A stretch of DNA of 64,000 nt from Enoplolaimus lenunculus (GCA_030248215.1 JASANG010003710.1:293802-357801), one strand, 5' to 3'; shown: positions 1 through 12,715, numbered from the stretch's first letter. Notes: generated by a model from the letters alone, not told the origin. Numbers and translations are program-made.

Positions 1-360
1 CTTGTACTTTTTCCTAAATCATTTCTGCCGCCGCTAATTTAGACTGGACAATTTCGCTAAGAACTGTCACGAACGCTAATGTGACACTTCAGACAGTAGA
101 TGAATTAGCTCAGACACAAGAAATATTACGAATATAATCTATAAGGCAGCCAAAAAACAGTGGCACGTACCAAGCGGCCGTGAATCATAATTTGGACCTT
201 GTGAAATTTGAAATCGAATTCTGTATTGGTATTGTTTGAACTTTCTACTCTGCAAAATTTATATTAATTGTTCGAAAGATTTTATAGCTGTTGTTTAGGC
301 CTATTCTATGCTTGACAAGAAAGCGTTGCATCTAAAAAAATTTCGTTCTACAAATACAGT
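1..360. other. intergenic, nothing recognised
   Basis: AT-rich sequence without an open frame of note, a repeat end or an RNA gene that I can recognise. Confidence 0.5.
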
Positions 361-606
361 CAATGTATAGAACGGGCGACCCATGTAAAGATCAGGACCG
401 GAGAGTTTATCTTACGCTTATGCCTAGGAATATGCTCATTGTTTTACGCTTAGTTTTAGGCCTAGGCTTAGGCTTAGGCTTAGGCTTAGGCTTAGGCTTA
501 GGCTTAGGCTTAGGCTTAGGCTTAGGCTTTAGGAATACGCTTGTAATACTGTTCCGCTCTTTTTCTTTACACTGGTTGTTCCGTCCCTCTTCTTTACATT
601 GGTCAC
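361..606. repeat. family A miniature element with (TTAGGC)n core
   Basis: About eleven near-perfect TTAGGC units lie at 463-530. They are flanked on the left by two nested left-end motifs (CCCATGTAAAGATCAGG-like) and on the right by two right-end motifs (TTCCGC...CTTTACATTGG). The ends are inverted copies of each other, as in the other family A copies of this window, so the array is part of a mobile element and is not a relic of a chromosome end. The open frame through it is only a repeated Gly-Leu translation. Confidence 0.75.
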
Positions 607-1097
607 AATTGTTAACAGAATAATAAGATATTGAATGAATTGAAATAACTCTATATTTGAAAAATTTTCTTTCTCGTCTCAGAAAAAATTTCTTGTTTCG
701 TCTGGTGGTCTACTAGTAAAATACATGGGGGTGGGGCTCCTCTGAGTCAGCCCCTCTCCCCTCTTGGTTCTAACACCTAAACATAGTAATTATTTGTCAT
801 TCTATGAACCGTTAACCGGCGTTATATAAAAGGGTACTGCTGGATACGTTTTAAAAGCTGAAACCTATAATTTTGTTGTACTCAATCACGTTTAATATCA
901 GACGAATAAACATATTATTAACATAAATGGTTTATCCGGAAATTACTAAATAAATTGATTTTATATAAAGCTCACAACATTAAAGTCACTGTTTTGTAAC
1001 GTGAACGGCTAAAGGCATCAATACCGAAGGAGCACATCCGGGAGTGTCTTTTGGCCCCGGTTCCGTTAATATTTTAATATTTGTCAGCAAGAGCCAC

Positions 1098-1683
1098 TTT
1101 CAGTGAATCGAATTTGACGCTGGCGGAGTAGAATTTTGACTCAGTTTGTGTAGTCAGGAGAAGCCTATTTCCGAGAGAGTCAATTTGACTCACCATTTTT
1201 TTGCAGTGTGTAGTTTTATTGAAACATTGTTGACAATTTGCAAATTTTATTTAAAAATACTATTTTTGTCACTTTTGTCATAGCCAACTTTCAAAGTTGC
1301 AAAAGTTTTTGCTAAAAATCCTGGCAAAACCAGAGGTCTGCCTCCGGCTCCGGCTTCGGCAGAAAATCGGCCTCCAATCCGGCTCCGGCTGCGGTAGAAT
1401 TTTTGTCGGAGGTTCCGGCAATTTCGGTAGTAAAATTTTGGCATAAAATTTTGCAAAATTTTTGTGTTTAGCGCGTTTCGTTTTACTTTTGTAACAATTT
1501 TCAGCAAAATTTGCAGAGAATTAGCATAAAAACTAAACAACTTATTAACGACATACTGTAGATATTGGCTAAATTGAGTCGAATTTGACTCTGGCGGGGT
1601 CGAACTTGACTCAGTTTGTGTTGTCCGGAAAAGCCTATTTCGGAAAAAAGTCAATTTGACTCACCATTTTTTGCAGTGTACGG
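1098..1683. repeat. two family B half-elements around an E-type element
   Basis: 1098-1212 and 1568-1683 are right halves of family B: GACTCAGTTTGTGTAGTC, then GAGTCAATTTGACTCACC, then TTTTTTGCAGTGT. Both point the same way. Between them, 1300-1560 has CCGGCTCCGG iterations and a GCAAAATTTTGC-rich body that matches 55400-55655 in reverse, so it is a degenerate copy of the E subgroup. Confidence 0.65.
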
Positions 1684-2057
1684 GGCACGGTATTGGCAGT
1701 CACGACATTGTCGTTGGGCAAACTTTCGTGTTATGATCTTCGACATAATGCCTATAAACCATGTTCACTGTTTGAAAATGTCGGCAAAGTTGCGGTGGTA
1801 AATCTTATTGTCTTGTACAATGATACTAAAGTTTGAAAGTTTAATTACTTAAAGCATTGCGCTTGAGCAAACCTAAACTTTGTTAACTCAGGGCGAAAAA
1901 AATTTACAAAACAAGATTTATTTCACCATCAGCTTCTGAATATTAAGCCTAATGGTGACATATAATGGCCGTTCTACTCTTCTATAAACAATGCTACAAA
2001 CTCTTGGATAACCTTAGCTGTTTGGTGTTTTTTTGCAAGTTATAGCTATTACAAATG

Positions 2058-2280
2058 AGGATCAATGTAAAGAACAAGGGCGGAACAGTATTTTAAGCAT
2101 ATTCCTAAGTCTAGGCCTAACCTTAAGCTTAAGTGTAACTATGAGTTTATTCCTAAGCCTGAGCCTAAGCCAAAGCCTACGCCAAGCAAAAACAATTAGT
2201 CTAACGCATAAGCTTACTCTATTCTAGTCCCGAAAAACGTTCCGCCCGTGATCTTTACCTGGGCCCAAACGAGATACTTT
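2058..2280. repeat. family A element
   Basis: The left end is CAATGTAAAGAACAAGGGCG and the right end is its inverse, CGCCCGTGATCTTTACCTGG. The inside is a degenerate CCTAAG (TTAGGC on the other strand) array with AAGCAAAAA and CTTACTC spacers shared with the copies at 18.9 and 61.6 kb. Confidence 0.75.
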
Positions 2281-2675
2281 TGTAATATATTAATTTTCTG
2301 GTCTGATGCATGGTTTAATTGGTATTGTAACCATGAAGAGTAATATGTTGTTGTTTTTTGTTTTATTAATGTAGAACGTGCCTTTAAATAAGTGCCAAGC
2401 GTTGTTGGCATTGTATTTCAGGCTACTGAGTTGTCAACGTTGTTCAGGGCAGTCTCAGACAATGGACTATTGTGTAGCGTTGAAATATTTTGGTTTCAGC
2501 CGGGTCATGTTTTGTCTCATGTTGATTCGACGTCAATGTTAAATTTATGATTCTATAAGATTTGATGAACGGCTGAACTACTACTCTCAAATACAGAAGC
2601 GCGTTTTAGTTGTTATGTCGATATTTTAAGGTTACGGGTTGCATCAAAGGTCAAAGTTTTTTGTGTTAATGTCTT

Positions 2676-2866
2676 ACACTGCAAAAAATGCTGAGCCAAA
2701 TTGACTCTGACCGAAATAGGCTCTACGGGAGTACACTGAGTCAAATTTGACTCGATTCAGTGAGTCGAATTCCACTCTGGCGGGGTTGAATTTGACTCAG
2801 ATTGTGTAGTCCCGTACAGCCTATTTCGGAGAGAGAGTCAATTTGACTGAACATTTTTTGCAGTGT
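2676..2866. repeat. family B element, full length
   Basis: It starts ACACTGCAAAAAATGCTGAG and ends with the inverse, ...TTTTTTGCAGTGT. TA stands on each side, consistent with a TA target duplication. The interior repeats the palindromic word GAGTCAAATTTGACTC in both orientations. Confidence 0.8.
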
Positions 2867-3016
2867 ACTCACGTCATATTTTTGGCTACTTAGCTAAAGC
2901 CCTCGTTTTTAACTTTACATGAACAATATAATCATCGCAGATTTTTGCACAACAGCGCTGGGGGGATAGTTTCGTTACCAATAACCCTCTCTGTGATCCG
3001 CTTCAAATTGTGTACG

Positions 3017-3222
3017 TGCACTGCAAAAAATGGTGAGTCACATTGACAGTATCCAAAATAGGCTAGACTGAAGAGTACACTCAAATTGAGTCAAATTTGA
3101 CTTCGCCAGAGTCAAGTTCGACTCACAAGTTTGACTCTGGTCGAGTCGAATTTGATTCTGTTTGTGCCGTCCCGTAGGGCCTATTTTGGAGAGAGTCAAT
3201 AATTTGACTCAACATAGTGTGG
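3017..3222. repeat. family B element, full length, right end worn
   Basis: It has the same order as the copy 150 bp upstream: CACTGCAAAAAATGGTGAG at the left, the GGCTA...AAATAGG block, GACTC iterations and a right end reduced to CAACATAGTGTGG. Confidence 0.7.
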
Positions 3223-3416
3223 TTTCAGGTATAACCAAGTGGAACCATGATCAAATCTTAAGGTTTACTGAGCCATTTTTAACATAAGTAGGTATATTGT
3301 GTAAAAATTGAAAAAATCGTTGTTTCAGTAGCTTATTTATAGTTTTCACCACTGATAAATTTACGTTCCCACTTTAGCACTGTATGCTTGTGGAGCCCAT
3401 ACCAGATTTGGCTGAG

Positions 3417-3605
3417 CAGTGGCGGATTCAGAATTTTCTGCAGGGGGCATTATATACATGCTGTAAAAAAACATCACGAGCGAAGCAAACGAGAATCCAA
3501 ACGAGCAAATTTCGTGGCGCAAAAGTAAAAATTTGTAAGGCAGAGGGACCTTACCATTGTATCATGAAAATGTTCTTGGAGACTTTTGACCCTGCCCCCC
3601 TTTAG
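3417..3605. repeat. family H element (CAGTGGCGGAT end)
   Basis: It starts GCAGTGGCGGATTCAGAATTT and ends in a C-rich tract (CCCTGCCCCCC). One copy of a unit with TAAGG...CCTTACCATT and ATCATGAAAATG is inside. The same unit is in tandem at 11.4 kb. Confidence 0.6.
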
Positions 3606-3844
3606 ATTCACTTTTGTGGTTGAGAGTAGTTCGTATATCCTCGCACATCATAATTTTTGCCAGGATTATGTCATAAATCAACGTCATTTTTCGCTAGTTT
3701 TCATACGACATGTTATAGTTTAAAACCCTCACAAACTTAGGCAGCTATCAGTGCATTTTAGTCAGCACGAGAGTATTAAACGAGAGGTAGGTATTCACAC
3801 GGGCATATATTGATCTTTGAAATTTTTCTGAAAAATTAGAAAAA

Positions 3845-3912
3845 GTATTGTTTTGAGCCGGATCCGGATGCCGATTTTATGCCGTATCCGGAGCCAGTTA
3901 TCCGGTTGCACC

Positions 3913-3990
<78 letters not shown>
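3845..3990. repeat. right end of a family E element, then (TA)n
   Basis: GCCGGATCCGG-type iterations run to the terminal CCGGTTGCACCCTG at 3901-3914. A pure TA microsatellite of about 74 bp follows directly. No matching left end with a duplication is visible, so the element is a fragment. Confidence 0.7.
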
Positions 3991-3991
<1 letters not shown>

Positions 3992-5840
3992 ATCATTAAT
4001 ATTATATTATATAACCGATTTCAGGTGAAAATCCTAAAGACGAAAGAATTTGATTGAACATTTAATATATATATCTAAATTGCAATGATTCTTCAAGTTG
4101 AACCCTTTCGCAGTAAAATTCTGGTTAATATTCTACACTTTAATGTGATATAGTAAAATTGCCTAAAAGCGGCGTTTTTAGGTTAGAAAATATTGCTTGG
4201 ATATTTTGGTTCACATTCGTCGTCTGGTCAAAAGTTTTGACAATGGTTTATAAGCATTGGTCTATAAACCTGATAGCTGAACGTTAAAGTTTTTAGCCGA
4301 CGTTGCTTTGTTAAACTTTGTTTGTTTTTTAATTTTTACTGATTTGAAAAGCAGTTGATGGCATGGTTTTGTGTTGTATTATAATCTACATATAGTATTT
4401 TTCTATTTAAAACGTATCCTTAGCAGTCTCTTGGTCTTTAACCTTAGGTTTCTGAATTGTCTCTCGGTGTTTTAGTCTTAGGTTTGCGCACATGGTTTTA
4501 TATGGAGTTTTGTTATAGCTTGACCTTTTACTACATATATGTCGTAGCCGAAGTCGTAATTCAGTACAATTCCGAATTGGGCTCTAGTCCAAAGTGGAAT
4601 AACGACTTATGATAGCCCAAGTCGGAATCACATGTCTATGATGAAGCGTGCGTTTTCTGATTGGTTATTTGAGAGCGGGAATTTTTTTGATTGGTTACTT
4701 AATAGTCGAAATCCAGTACGATTATACTTCAGGATAGTCCAAAACTATGGATTTGATTGAATACTGTCAGCTTTAGTTTATAGAGGTGCCTCAGTGGCGT
4801 CCCTACATTTTTCCAGAGGTGTCGACTCACATGCCGCTGCAGCGTGCCTAACGGTCATTAACAGTTCGTTGCCATTGTGGGTCGGCAAATTAGCTTAGTC
4901 AAACAAACCGTTTCGCCACCGATCGGTAGCGATTATTAAGATGATCAAACGAGTATTCGTTTCAGCTAATTGTATTTGAGTATGGCATTAAGGTAGTAAC
5001 ACTGAGAATACATTCATCAACTTTAGGATGCCCGTTACCAGCGTCAAGGTGTGCAAACTCTCAACCCGTTTGTTTACAGAGTCAAACTTTCAAACCGTTG
5101 AAACTTACAAAATATAATGTCATGGTTTTTGGGCTTTGACCAACCTTGCGCAATGATACTACTATAACTGCACGCCAGAGTCACGTAAATCAAAATAATT
5201 TGCCATAAACTTGGTATTTATTTCGTTATTTTGATATCTGATATTAGTCGCATGAGAGTTTCTCAATGGTGACAGTAAGATCGGGCACAGAGCCAGCTTT
5301 AGCATATTTATTCAACTTCTACAAAGTCATGCGTACTCCAGATGATTTTTGACGGGGTTAGTGTGATAGACACTGACGCTGTTTTTGAATTCAATATCCA
5401 GCATAATGAAGCTAATATGCCTGAAAGCGTGGAACACGGACGCGTTTTTGGCGTCCGTGTTCATCACTCTACCCCCGGCAAAAGTCGTCTGGTGTATGCA
5501 TGATATTGTGGAAGTTGTATATTAGAGAAAGGTGTCATAGGTGATACTGTCAGGTGTAGCATGCAAATATTTTACTAATATTTGCATAAACGAGGTCATA
5601 TCCGAAGCTTTTATAGGATGCATAGCCCCTGCGCTCATGGTCCGCTTATCGCTCTTGATATAGAACCGAGAGCATACTTCCTTCGAAAGAATGTTAACAT
5701 GTCATGGGTGGGTGTATAACGGAGAGAAGCAATAGGAACGATATATTTCCAACCCCGAAATTTCTCAACAAACAAGAATAAAATCATATTTTAACAGACT
5801 TGTGAACTTGAAGAATTATACATTGCCACTGAAATCTTAC
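3991..5840. other. intergenic, nothing recognised apart from one hairpin
   Basis: There is no coding exon that I can support. A CAGTGGCGTCCCTAC word at about 4793 resembles an H-type terminus. A perfect 12-bp hairpin lies at 5432-5462 (listed separately). The rest is AT-rich and without clear repeats. Confidence 0.45.
5432..5462. other. perfect 12-bp inverted repeat (hairpin)
   Basis: GAACACGGACGC and its exact inverse GCGTCCGTGTTC are separated by a 7-base loop. The stem is much richer in GC than its surroundings. It has no T-run, so it is not a Pol III stop. Its role is unknown. Confidence 0.7.
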
Positions 5841-5924
5841 ACTGAAAAAATACTGTGTAAGATGTGAAATAAAACCTATATGGTTTTCCGACTAAAATCA
5901 ACACAATCATAACACATTTAAATG

Positions 5925-6060
5925 TAAAAAATTCCGATTGCGGTTCCGACGAGCAAATTCAATTCAGACTCCGATGCCGATGCAGGCAAAATTACGTCCT
6001 GGTTGGAACCCAAATATATATATATTTATATATATGTGTGTGTATGTATGTATGTATATA
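5925..6060. repeat. family E fragment and TA/TG simple repeat
   Basis: ATTCCGATTGCGGTTCCGAC-like iterations run to GGTTGGAACCC, a degenerate E terminus. A TATA/TGTA simple repeat follows (6012-6060). Confidence 0.55.
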
Positions 6061-7740
6061 AATAATCGCGGCCTTTCCCATTTTCAGAAATTTCTAAAAC
6101 TTCCACCTGGCGTTTTAATATCATTCCGCTGCAGACCGATGATTGGAAAATAGATTTTAGTTTAAACAATTTGCAAACGCAACAAATGTACACATTTTGT
6201 GGTTTAGCAATATTTTCATGTAAACTTGATTATATATAAAAGATATTTTTGTAAAATTTAGTTTGCTTGTATGATCCACCAGGTTTTATTCTAAAACTTG
6301 TAAAAATGCTGTTCTGCTTCATTTCCACGCCCTTGTGTACGCCTCTCGCCACTGTATAGTGAATTATGTTTTTTTTCGCACGCCAGGTTTAAATTTGAAC
6401 GCTTAGGTTTTAGTTAACCGTGCGATGACTTTTGCCGCACTTCTTCAGCCCTGGGGAATGTTTTAAACAGGTTTTTCAAAAAAAAACTTGGGGGGCCAGC
6501 TGAGAGTCGTTTTTGTGTTGATTGGCTTGTGTTAGTACCAAACCAGAAATTGATTTTTCTTCTCAAACGCAACGCTCATTGGGTACATGTTTTTTACACT
6601 GAACGTTTTCTGATGCTAAAGCCGTGATTGGTTCAAAATTGTTAAATCTTTTGAGTAAATTAGCGAATCATATTTTGTTTGATAACTTTCCAATTGCGAG
6701 ACATTATGTTTCCAATTTTCAGTATTAATTTTACAAAATTTTGCTTACATATTTTTCTCTTAAAATCCAAGCACTGATTTTGCTATAAATACTAGCAAAC
6801 GTAACGTAAAGTTCAAAAATGCCTGAGGCCACTCTATTACCCGCGTACGTGTGAAAGTATCAAATTGCTAAATAAATACGCTCAAAAGTTTCGCAATATG
6901 GCTTCGGTCACAAGCGCGCGTCAAAAAAAAAACGCCGCTACCGCGCGGATAGCTAATCATATGGCTTCGTGAAACTTGTGAATATAAAAGATTGAAATAT
7001 CACAAATAATTCATTACATACATTTGGTCATATTCTCATTGTTGGTGTTGAAAACAGCTTATGAATCTTACAGAAAAATTTAAGTTAAACAGCATCATAA
7101 CAACTGCCAAGTTCAGGTTTAATCGCAGCGGAATTAATTAATTTTACTTGTTTACGGCGGTTAAGGCCAAATTTTGGTGATTTTTTCCAGTGTTTGCACC
7201 AGTCGCATTTCTATGTTCACACAGCTAGGAATGCATTTGCTAAGCCAAATTTTGCAATACAATTATGTATTTTAAATATTGACAGGTGTATATTTGCTAT
7301 TGAACAATGTTTTCAATTGTGAAATGACTAAAATGACAATTGTTTGATGTAATTTTTGATTTTAAGTCAAATAAATTTGTTACGAACGTTTGGACAATTT
7401 TATATTTTTGGATTTTAATCTTAAACTAAGAAGAAGGATTTTAGCTAACAAATCTTTGTACCATTTTGATTTAAAAAATCATTTAAAATTGTGCAAATTT
7501 AACATTTTAAGTGTTTCCATACTTAAAATTTCAAAACTTCAATTGACGAATTTTGTAGAAATTGCTTCGTCGTAGCAAGGCCTACTTATAAGTTAGACCA
7601 TTCCCGTAAAAGTGGAAAATTATGAAGAAATAAAGTTTGTTATTGCAATTTTTGAAACGTTGATTCTTGTCAAAAGTGATGCCGCAGACATTTTTAGCGT
7701 TTACTTTGTGTTGGGGGACGCTTACTACAATAAATCGCGC
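6061..7740. other. intergenic, nothing recognised
   Basis: AT-rich sequence. The longest open frame (7390-7575 +) has no recognisable domain and a composition like its surroundings. I see no repeat ends here. Confidence 0.45.
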
Positions 7741-7815
7741 AGTTCAGTTGTTTGAAAACCTATCGCTAACTGGTAACAGGTGCTATACTGATTTGAAAAT
7801 GCATATGCTTAATAC

Positions 7816-8087
7816 AACACAGTGTAAATTCCAAGGAGCTGATTAACCAACTCAGAGGGAACATTGGCCATTTCTGGCTATTTCTGAGTTAATAACAGTA
7901 AACATTAACACACTCTGAGCTGGTTTAATTCTGCGAGAGTTAATTAATTAACTCAGAATGAGTTCAATCAATTCACAATTCTGATTTCTGAAAGACCTAA
8001 TTCAGTGCTCAGACTTGTGAGGGGATCCAACTCATTCTGAGTTAAAAGCAATTCACTGAAATTGACAGTGCAGTCTCAAAAATACAC
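7816..8087. repeat. family C element
   Basis: It starts CAGTGTAAATTCCAAGGAG and ends TTCACTGAAATTGACAGTG, the inverse. The interior is built of GAGTT / AACTC words in both orientations. A half-site of family F (CCTATCGCTAACTGG) lies just before it at 7760-7790. Confidence 0.7.
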
Positions 8088-9500
8088 TGTAACTGTCTCT
8101 AGATTCAACGTTTACGAGTTAACATTTTTGCTAAAATTTTTTCCAATTTATAAAACTGATATTTGCTTCAAGGTTTCCAGCCGTAAATTATTTCCGTTTC
8201 TGAAAATCATTTAAAACTTTGGCAATTGCCGTGTTACGCCTAAAGGACAACGCTGTACTAATGATAGTAATTTGGTCAAATTCCGTCCGATACACTGAAA
8301 TCGTATCACGCAAATAGCTAATTTAGCTTCAATCCTGAGTTATGATTCTAAGAAGCCTGAGAGGCTTAAAACTTTGCCAGGGAAATACCGTAATAAATAT
8401 AGACAGTTGTTAACGGTGTAGGACTTTGAAGTACCTTTTTCATAGCTTCTTGTGGACTAAACATGCATCAAGTGACAGACAGTTTTATACCCCTATGTCG
8501 TTTGATCCATGCTCCCAAATATTGCTCGTTTGTAGAGGGGCAAGATTTCCGGGTGGAGCTGGAGTAAGAAATACTTTGCTAACGTAAAGTCCTTTAATAT
8601 ATACTGAAGATATTGCTAGAAACGTCACCCCTCGGAGCACCGACAGCCTAAAATAAGCTTCAAAATAATTCCTGTAAGTTTTTTCGCTTAATTTTGTCCA
8701 ACTAAAAATCTTCTATGTTTCTCTCTCTTGGATAAAACAAATTTTCACGGTCGTATTTATATATATATATATATCTTTATATATATATATATTTAAAAAA
8801 TGTTCTTCAGTTGCCGCAATGATTTTTTACACGAATCGCGGCCATGGTTGTTGTACAGACCCGCGTTGGATTTTCCGGTAATTTTGATAATTATGGTATC
8901 AAAAACAAGCCATATTATATCGCGAAGATACTACTCTTTTACAGTAGAAATGTGTTTTTTTTTCAACTCTAAAGGCCTATTTTGATTTGATGCAACTCAC
9001 AAATCAGCATTCTGAATGCGTAGTGATGATGTCATTTCGAGAGGGTATAATAATATCATTGAAATTGTTTTTGGTGAACGCGCGTTGGAAGTGAGCAAAA
9101 ATTTTTGACTTAACCTGGCAGGTTATATTATCACGTATACGTGTGTATTTTTAGGTTATATGAAACAATTCGATGATATACATCCTCCATGTATTTGTCG
9201 TTGAAGCTTGAACTGGGGGGGGGGGGGTTGTTAACCGAAATGCCAGTTTGAGCCGATAAGATTTACGCGTTTAAGCCTTGGTTTCTAGAGCCCTTGTTTG
9301 ATAGTGATTGTTGGGGTGTTTTTCCACGATTTGAAATTATCTTTTGTTCAAAAGACGTCTGCGCTTCAAAGACAGTAAGAAAATGTCCGATGCAAATGAT
9401 CGTTAACTGTGAGTCTTGGGCATTCTGGGATATTAATAGTTATTGCTATTTTTATAGCAATTATTTGTCAGCTATGAGTTATATATATACATGTATATAT
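8088..9500. other. intergenic with simple repeats
   Basis: It holds a TA microsatellite at 8757-8791 and a run of 13 G at 9215-9227. There is no supported gene. The open frames at 8800-8985 and 9294-9515 lack any recognisable domain. Confidence 0.5.
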
Positions 9501-9507
9501 CAGAGTG

Positions 9508-10000
9508 TGATGTGAGTAAGGATTTTTTTACCCGACCCACACTTTGTTCACGCAAATGTCTTCTCTGCCCACGGGTTTACTACCCACGCTAAAAAGATGC
9601 ACCCACGACCCACCTTACACCAGTGTCTGAAGTGAAAATAGTATTTTAAAGATCGCTGGTGATTGGCTCTTTAATGAAGTTTTGCGTTATAGCTCCAATG
9701 AATTTTGCACATGAAAAGTTTTACTAGAGATAACAAAATTTCAAACTCTAATGAAATAAAGCATAGAAGTTTTGCTTTTCACCGCTCGTTGGCTAGCTTA
9801 GGCAATAGCGTATGTTTAGCACCTTTACTCTTAAGCGTTTAGTCCGGGCAAAACCTGTCAAACTGTCAATTTTTTACCCGTGTGATAGAAATCTTTACCC
9901 GCGGGTGTCCGCACGGCTGAAATTTTTTTACCCGACCCACGTTTACCCGCACGTAGACACGCAATTTCGAGGCCGGGTCTTTACGCCTTCAGCAGACTTT
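9508..10000. repeat. TTTACCCG-rich degenerate element
   Basis: TTTTTTTACCCGACCCAC occurs at 9524-9541 and again at 9927-9943, with further ACCCG / CCCACG words between. This looks like an element whose ends are iterated ACCCG words, but I could not define clean termini. Confidence 0.4.
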
Positions 10001-10313
10001 GTGCTCCACATTCCGGTAACATTGTGTATTGCGTATTATTTCGCATTGTAGGTTCGCGCAGCGTTGCCTACGGAATGTTCAGTGTGAGAATGAGTTGACT
10101 AATTTTATTTACCATCAATATGCCTTAGGTTCAATAAACCTAATTGACTGAAAATCGTCAAAAAATATATCATTTTTGGCCAAATACCTCTGTCATAAAA
10201 AAATTTACCCGAACTTAAAGTTGAACTCAACCGAACTTTGACGCTCATTAAACCCCAAGTAAATGTTGCAGGATATAATTTATTGAACAAAATATGTCTT
10301 ATAAAAGCGCAGG

Positions 10314-10504
10314 CCAATTTTACTTTTAGGGGCGTAAACCGTAGATTAAGCGTATTCCTTAGCCGAAGCCTAAGCCTAAGCGTTGCAAGAATGTGTTCCT
10401 AAGCCTACGCCTAAGCCTAGAACTAAGCAAAATTAACGTGATCTAGAATCTAAACCGACTCTTTTATAGACCCACCAGAAACCTGGACGCCCCACGCTGG
10501 CCAA
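10314..10504. repeat. family A element, reverse orientation
   Basis: It reads GGGGCGTAAACCGTAGATTAAG, CCTAAG units, then TATAGACCCACCAGAAACCT and GGACGCCCC. It is the inverse of the copy at 10722-10945, and the outermost GGCC is worn. Confidence 0.7.
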
Positions 10505-10721
10505 AGTGCAAATGTATAAAAAATAAATTCATACTTAAGAACATAAATCTCACTGAAAATTATGGTTTTTATTTTATTATTAAGCAAAAAGTAATGTTGC
10601 TGTAGTTGTGGTTATTCATTGTTGTCGTAATTCCACAGAAACCATTTGTGTTTGGGGTCAACTGCGAATACAAGGGTTTGCAGAAATTTTGCGGAGAGAC
10701 GCAAAAAGGCACTTTTACACG

Positions 10722-10945
10722 TTTTAGGGCCCATGTTTACTTTAAGGGGCGTCCAGGTTTCTGGTGGATCTATGAAAGATTAAGGTTTACATTTTAGATT
10801 ACATTTTTTGCTTAGGCTTAGGCTTAGGTAGGCTTAGGCTTAGGCGTAAGCTTAGGAACTCATTTTTGCAACACTTATGCTATAAGGCTTATGCTTAGGA
10901 ATACGCTTAATCTACTGTTACGCCGCTTAAAGTAACATTGGCCCA
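10722..10945. repeat. family A element, full, best-defined ends
   Basis: The left end is GGGCCCATGTTTACTTTAAG and the right end is CTTAAAGTAACATTGGCCC. These are clear terminal inverted repeats. The core is TTAGGC units with GCAAC and TTTTTTGC spacers. This subgroup (ACTTTAAGGGGCG) differs from the AAGAACAGGGGCGG subgroup at 2.0, 18.9 and 61.6 kb. Confidence 0.8.
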
Positions 10946-11344
10946 AAAACTGCACTTTTACAGGCTTTAGAATAACTTGCTGGATTCAAGGGGTAAAAAA
11001 ATTTCTGACTCACGTCTCGTTTTGCAATGTTTAGAGATAAACGACGACAAATGGACGTTTACAAACTTCAGAATAAACTTTACTTGATTCTAAACACGAA
11101 CACATTTTCTCGTTTGCGTTACGATGATTGCTCCTAAATAGAATTTGGTGAGATATGCTTTGCATTCTTTGCAATGAAATTTTGACTAAACAGCCTTTAA
11201 TTCTGGCCAATTTTAGCACTCAAAATTAAAAGTTGGGCAAATTTTTGTTTAGCAATTTTAAAATTTGCTAAACTTTAACAAAAATTTGCGTACCTGTACG
11301 CGAGTAACTGTTGAGTCATGGCTGATAAACGTGAAACTTTTTGC

Positions 11345-11690
11345 AGCGAATACAGCGGCGGATCCATTAATTTTTGACCGGCGTGCCAGGTGGCAAATGC
11401 TATGAAACGCAAAAATTGTAAGGTCGGCACTGTATCATTTTATCATTAAAGTTTTTCTGAGGCGGAAACATTGTAAGGTAGGAACCTGATCATTGTATCA
11501 CCAAAATTTTTCGGATAGGGAAAATTGTATAATAACAAAGACTTTACCATTTTATCACAAAACAATTTCTGAGAGACAAATTAAAGATCTTATCTTTTTT
11601 TAAAATTTTGTGAGGCAAAAAATTGTAACGTAGGGATCTTACCGTTTTATCACAAAAATTCTGATGGGAGGCGTAATACCTTCCGCTCCC
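11345..11690. repeat. family H element with four tandem palindromic units
   Basis: It starts CAGCGGCGGATCCATTAATT. At least four units follow, 45-105 bp apart, each with AATTGTAAGG near a CTTACCATTTTATCACAAAA block. The paired halves TAAGGTAGG / CTTACC make a short palindrome. The end is near 11690. Confidence 0.6.
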
Positions 11691-11699
11691 CATCTGCAT

Positions 11700-12590
11700 C
11701 CGCTGGTGGTTGAATATTGCATGAGGTCTGTAATTTTTCAGAGAACCCTAGAAACGAACTTCCCAATAATTTTTTGTCCAAAAAATCTAATTTATTATAT
11801 AAAAATTTATAAACATTAATGAACGCATAAGTATAGCTATCCGAAGACACACACTCCGTCCTGATTTCGCTTACGCTATAGGATTAGAGTTAGGATTTGT
11901 TTCAGAAAAACACTTTGCCACTTTCTAAGCTTTTGCCTAAAGCCTTAATTCTAATGAAACTGTGTAACACTCAGGCCATAGCAATTTATATCAAATTTTT
12001 GCCAATGGTCTACACAATTCGTTGAGTCAATCAAAACTAGAGACCCTTTCAGGAAGTAGGCGGTGCTAGCCTACGCAACTGTTTCCTATACACAAAAACT
12101 AATTCACCGATCATTGCCTCTCGCCAAGGCTTGGCTTCAGGCATATGCCAGCATTGGTTCTGGTTAATTTTGATTATTAACTGGCTAAAATGGCTCCATA
12201 AAATACAGAGACAAAATAAAATTGACCTAATACATACGGCATAATGAATAATAGACCATTGATTTATTTCTAGTATTAATTTTGTGATCTGCGTTTATTT
12301 GATTATATATTATTATACTCTGAAATATGAGGATATAAAAGTTGCAGTTTCGCTCTTCAGCCAAGAACTGTTGCAGTAGACGGTTATATTTTTTATAATG
12401 TTGTTTTTTTTCGTTAAAATTAATTCATTGTTTACTTTTAGCTAATTTTGAACGAAAACATAGCAGAATTTCGGTAATTTCTATAACGGAAACGGACATC
12501 GATGTTTACCGGAAACGGATATACGATTACACACTGGCAACATGTCGATGTATTTGGAAATGTGGAGTTAGTGCATTGAAAAAACAACAG
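11700..12590. other. intergenic, nothing recognised
   Basis: No gene or repeat end that I can support. A small block at 12465-12540 has GGAAACGGA words like the E family. Confidence 0.4.
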
Positions 12591-12599
12591 GGTTCTTGT

Positions 12600-12715
12600 A
12601 CACTTTACTGTACGTAAGGTTAGGGCTTAAGCTTAATAGGCTAGGGTTCGGCTTCAGGTAAAGGTTTACGCAGATGCTTAGGGACCCATGTAAAGTTCAA
12701 GGGCGGAACGTTTTG
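12600..12715. repeat. family A fragment
   Basis: Degenerate TTAGGC words end in GGGACCCATGTAAAGTTCAAG and GGCGGAACG, the terminal motif of family A. Confidence 0.55.

Noticed and set aside
463-530. Relic of a telomere or chromosome fusion
   Set aside because: The array has the terminal inverted motifs of a dispersed element that recurs throughout the window.
363-623. Open frame with repeated Gly-Leu
   Set aside because: It is only the translation of the TTAGGC array of a family A element.
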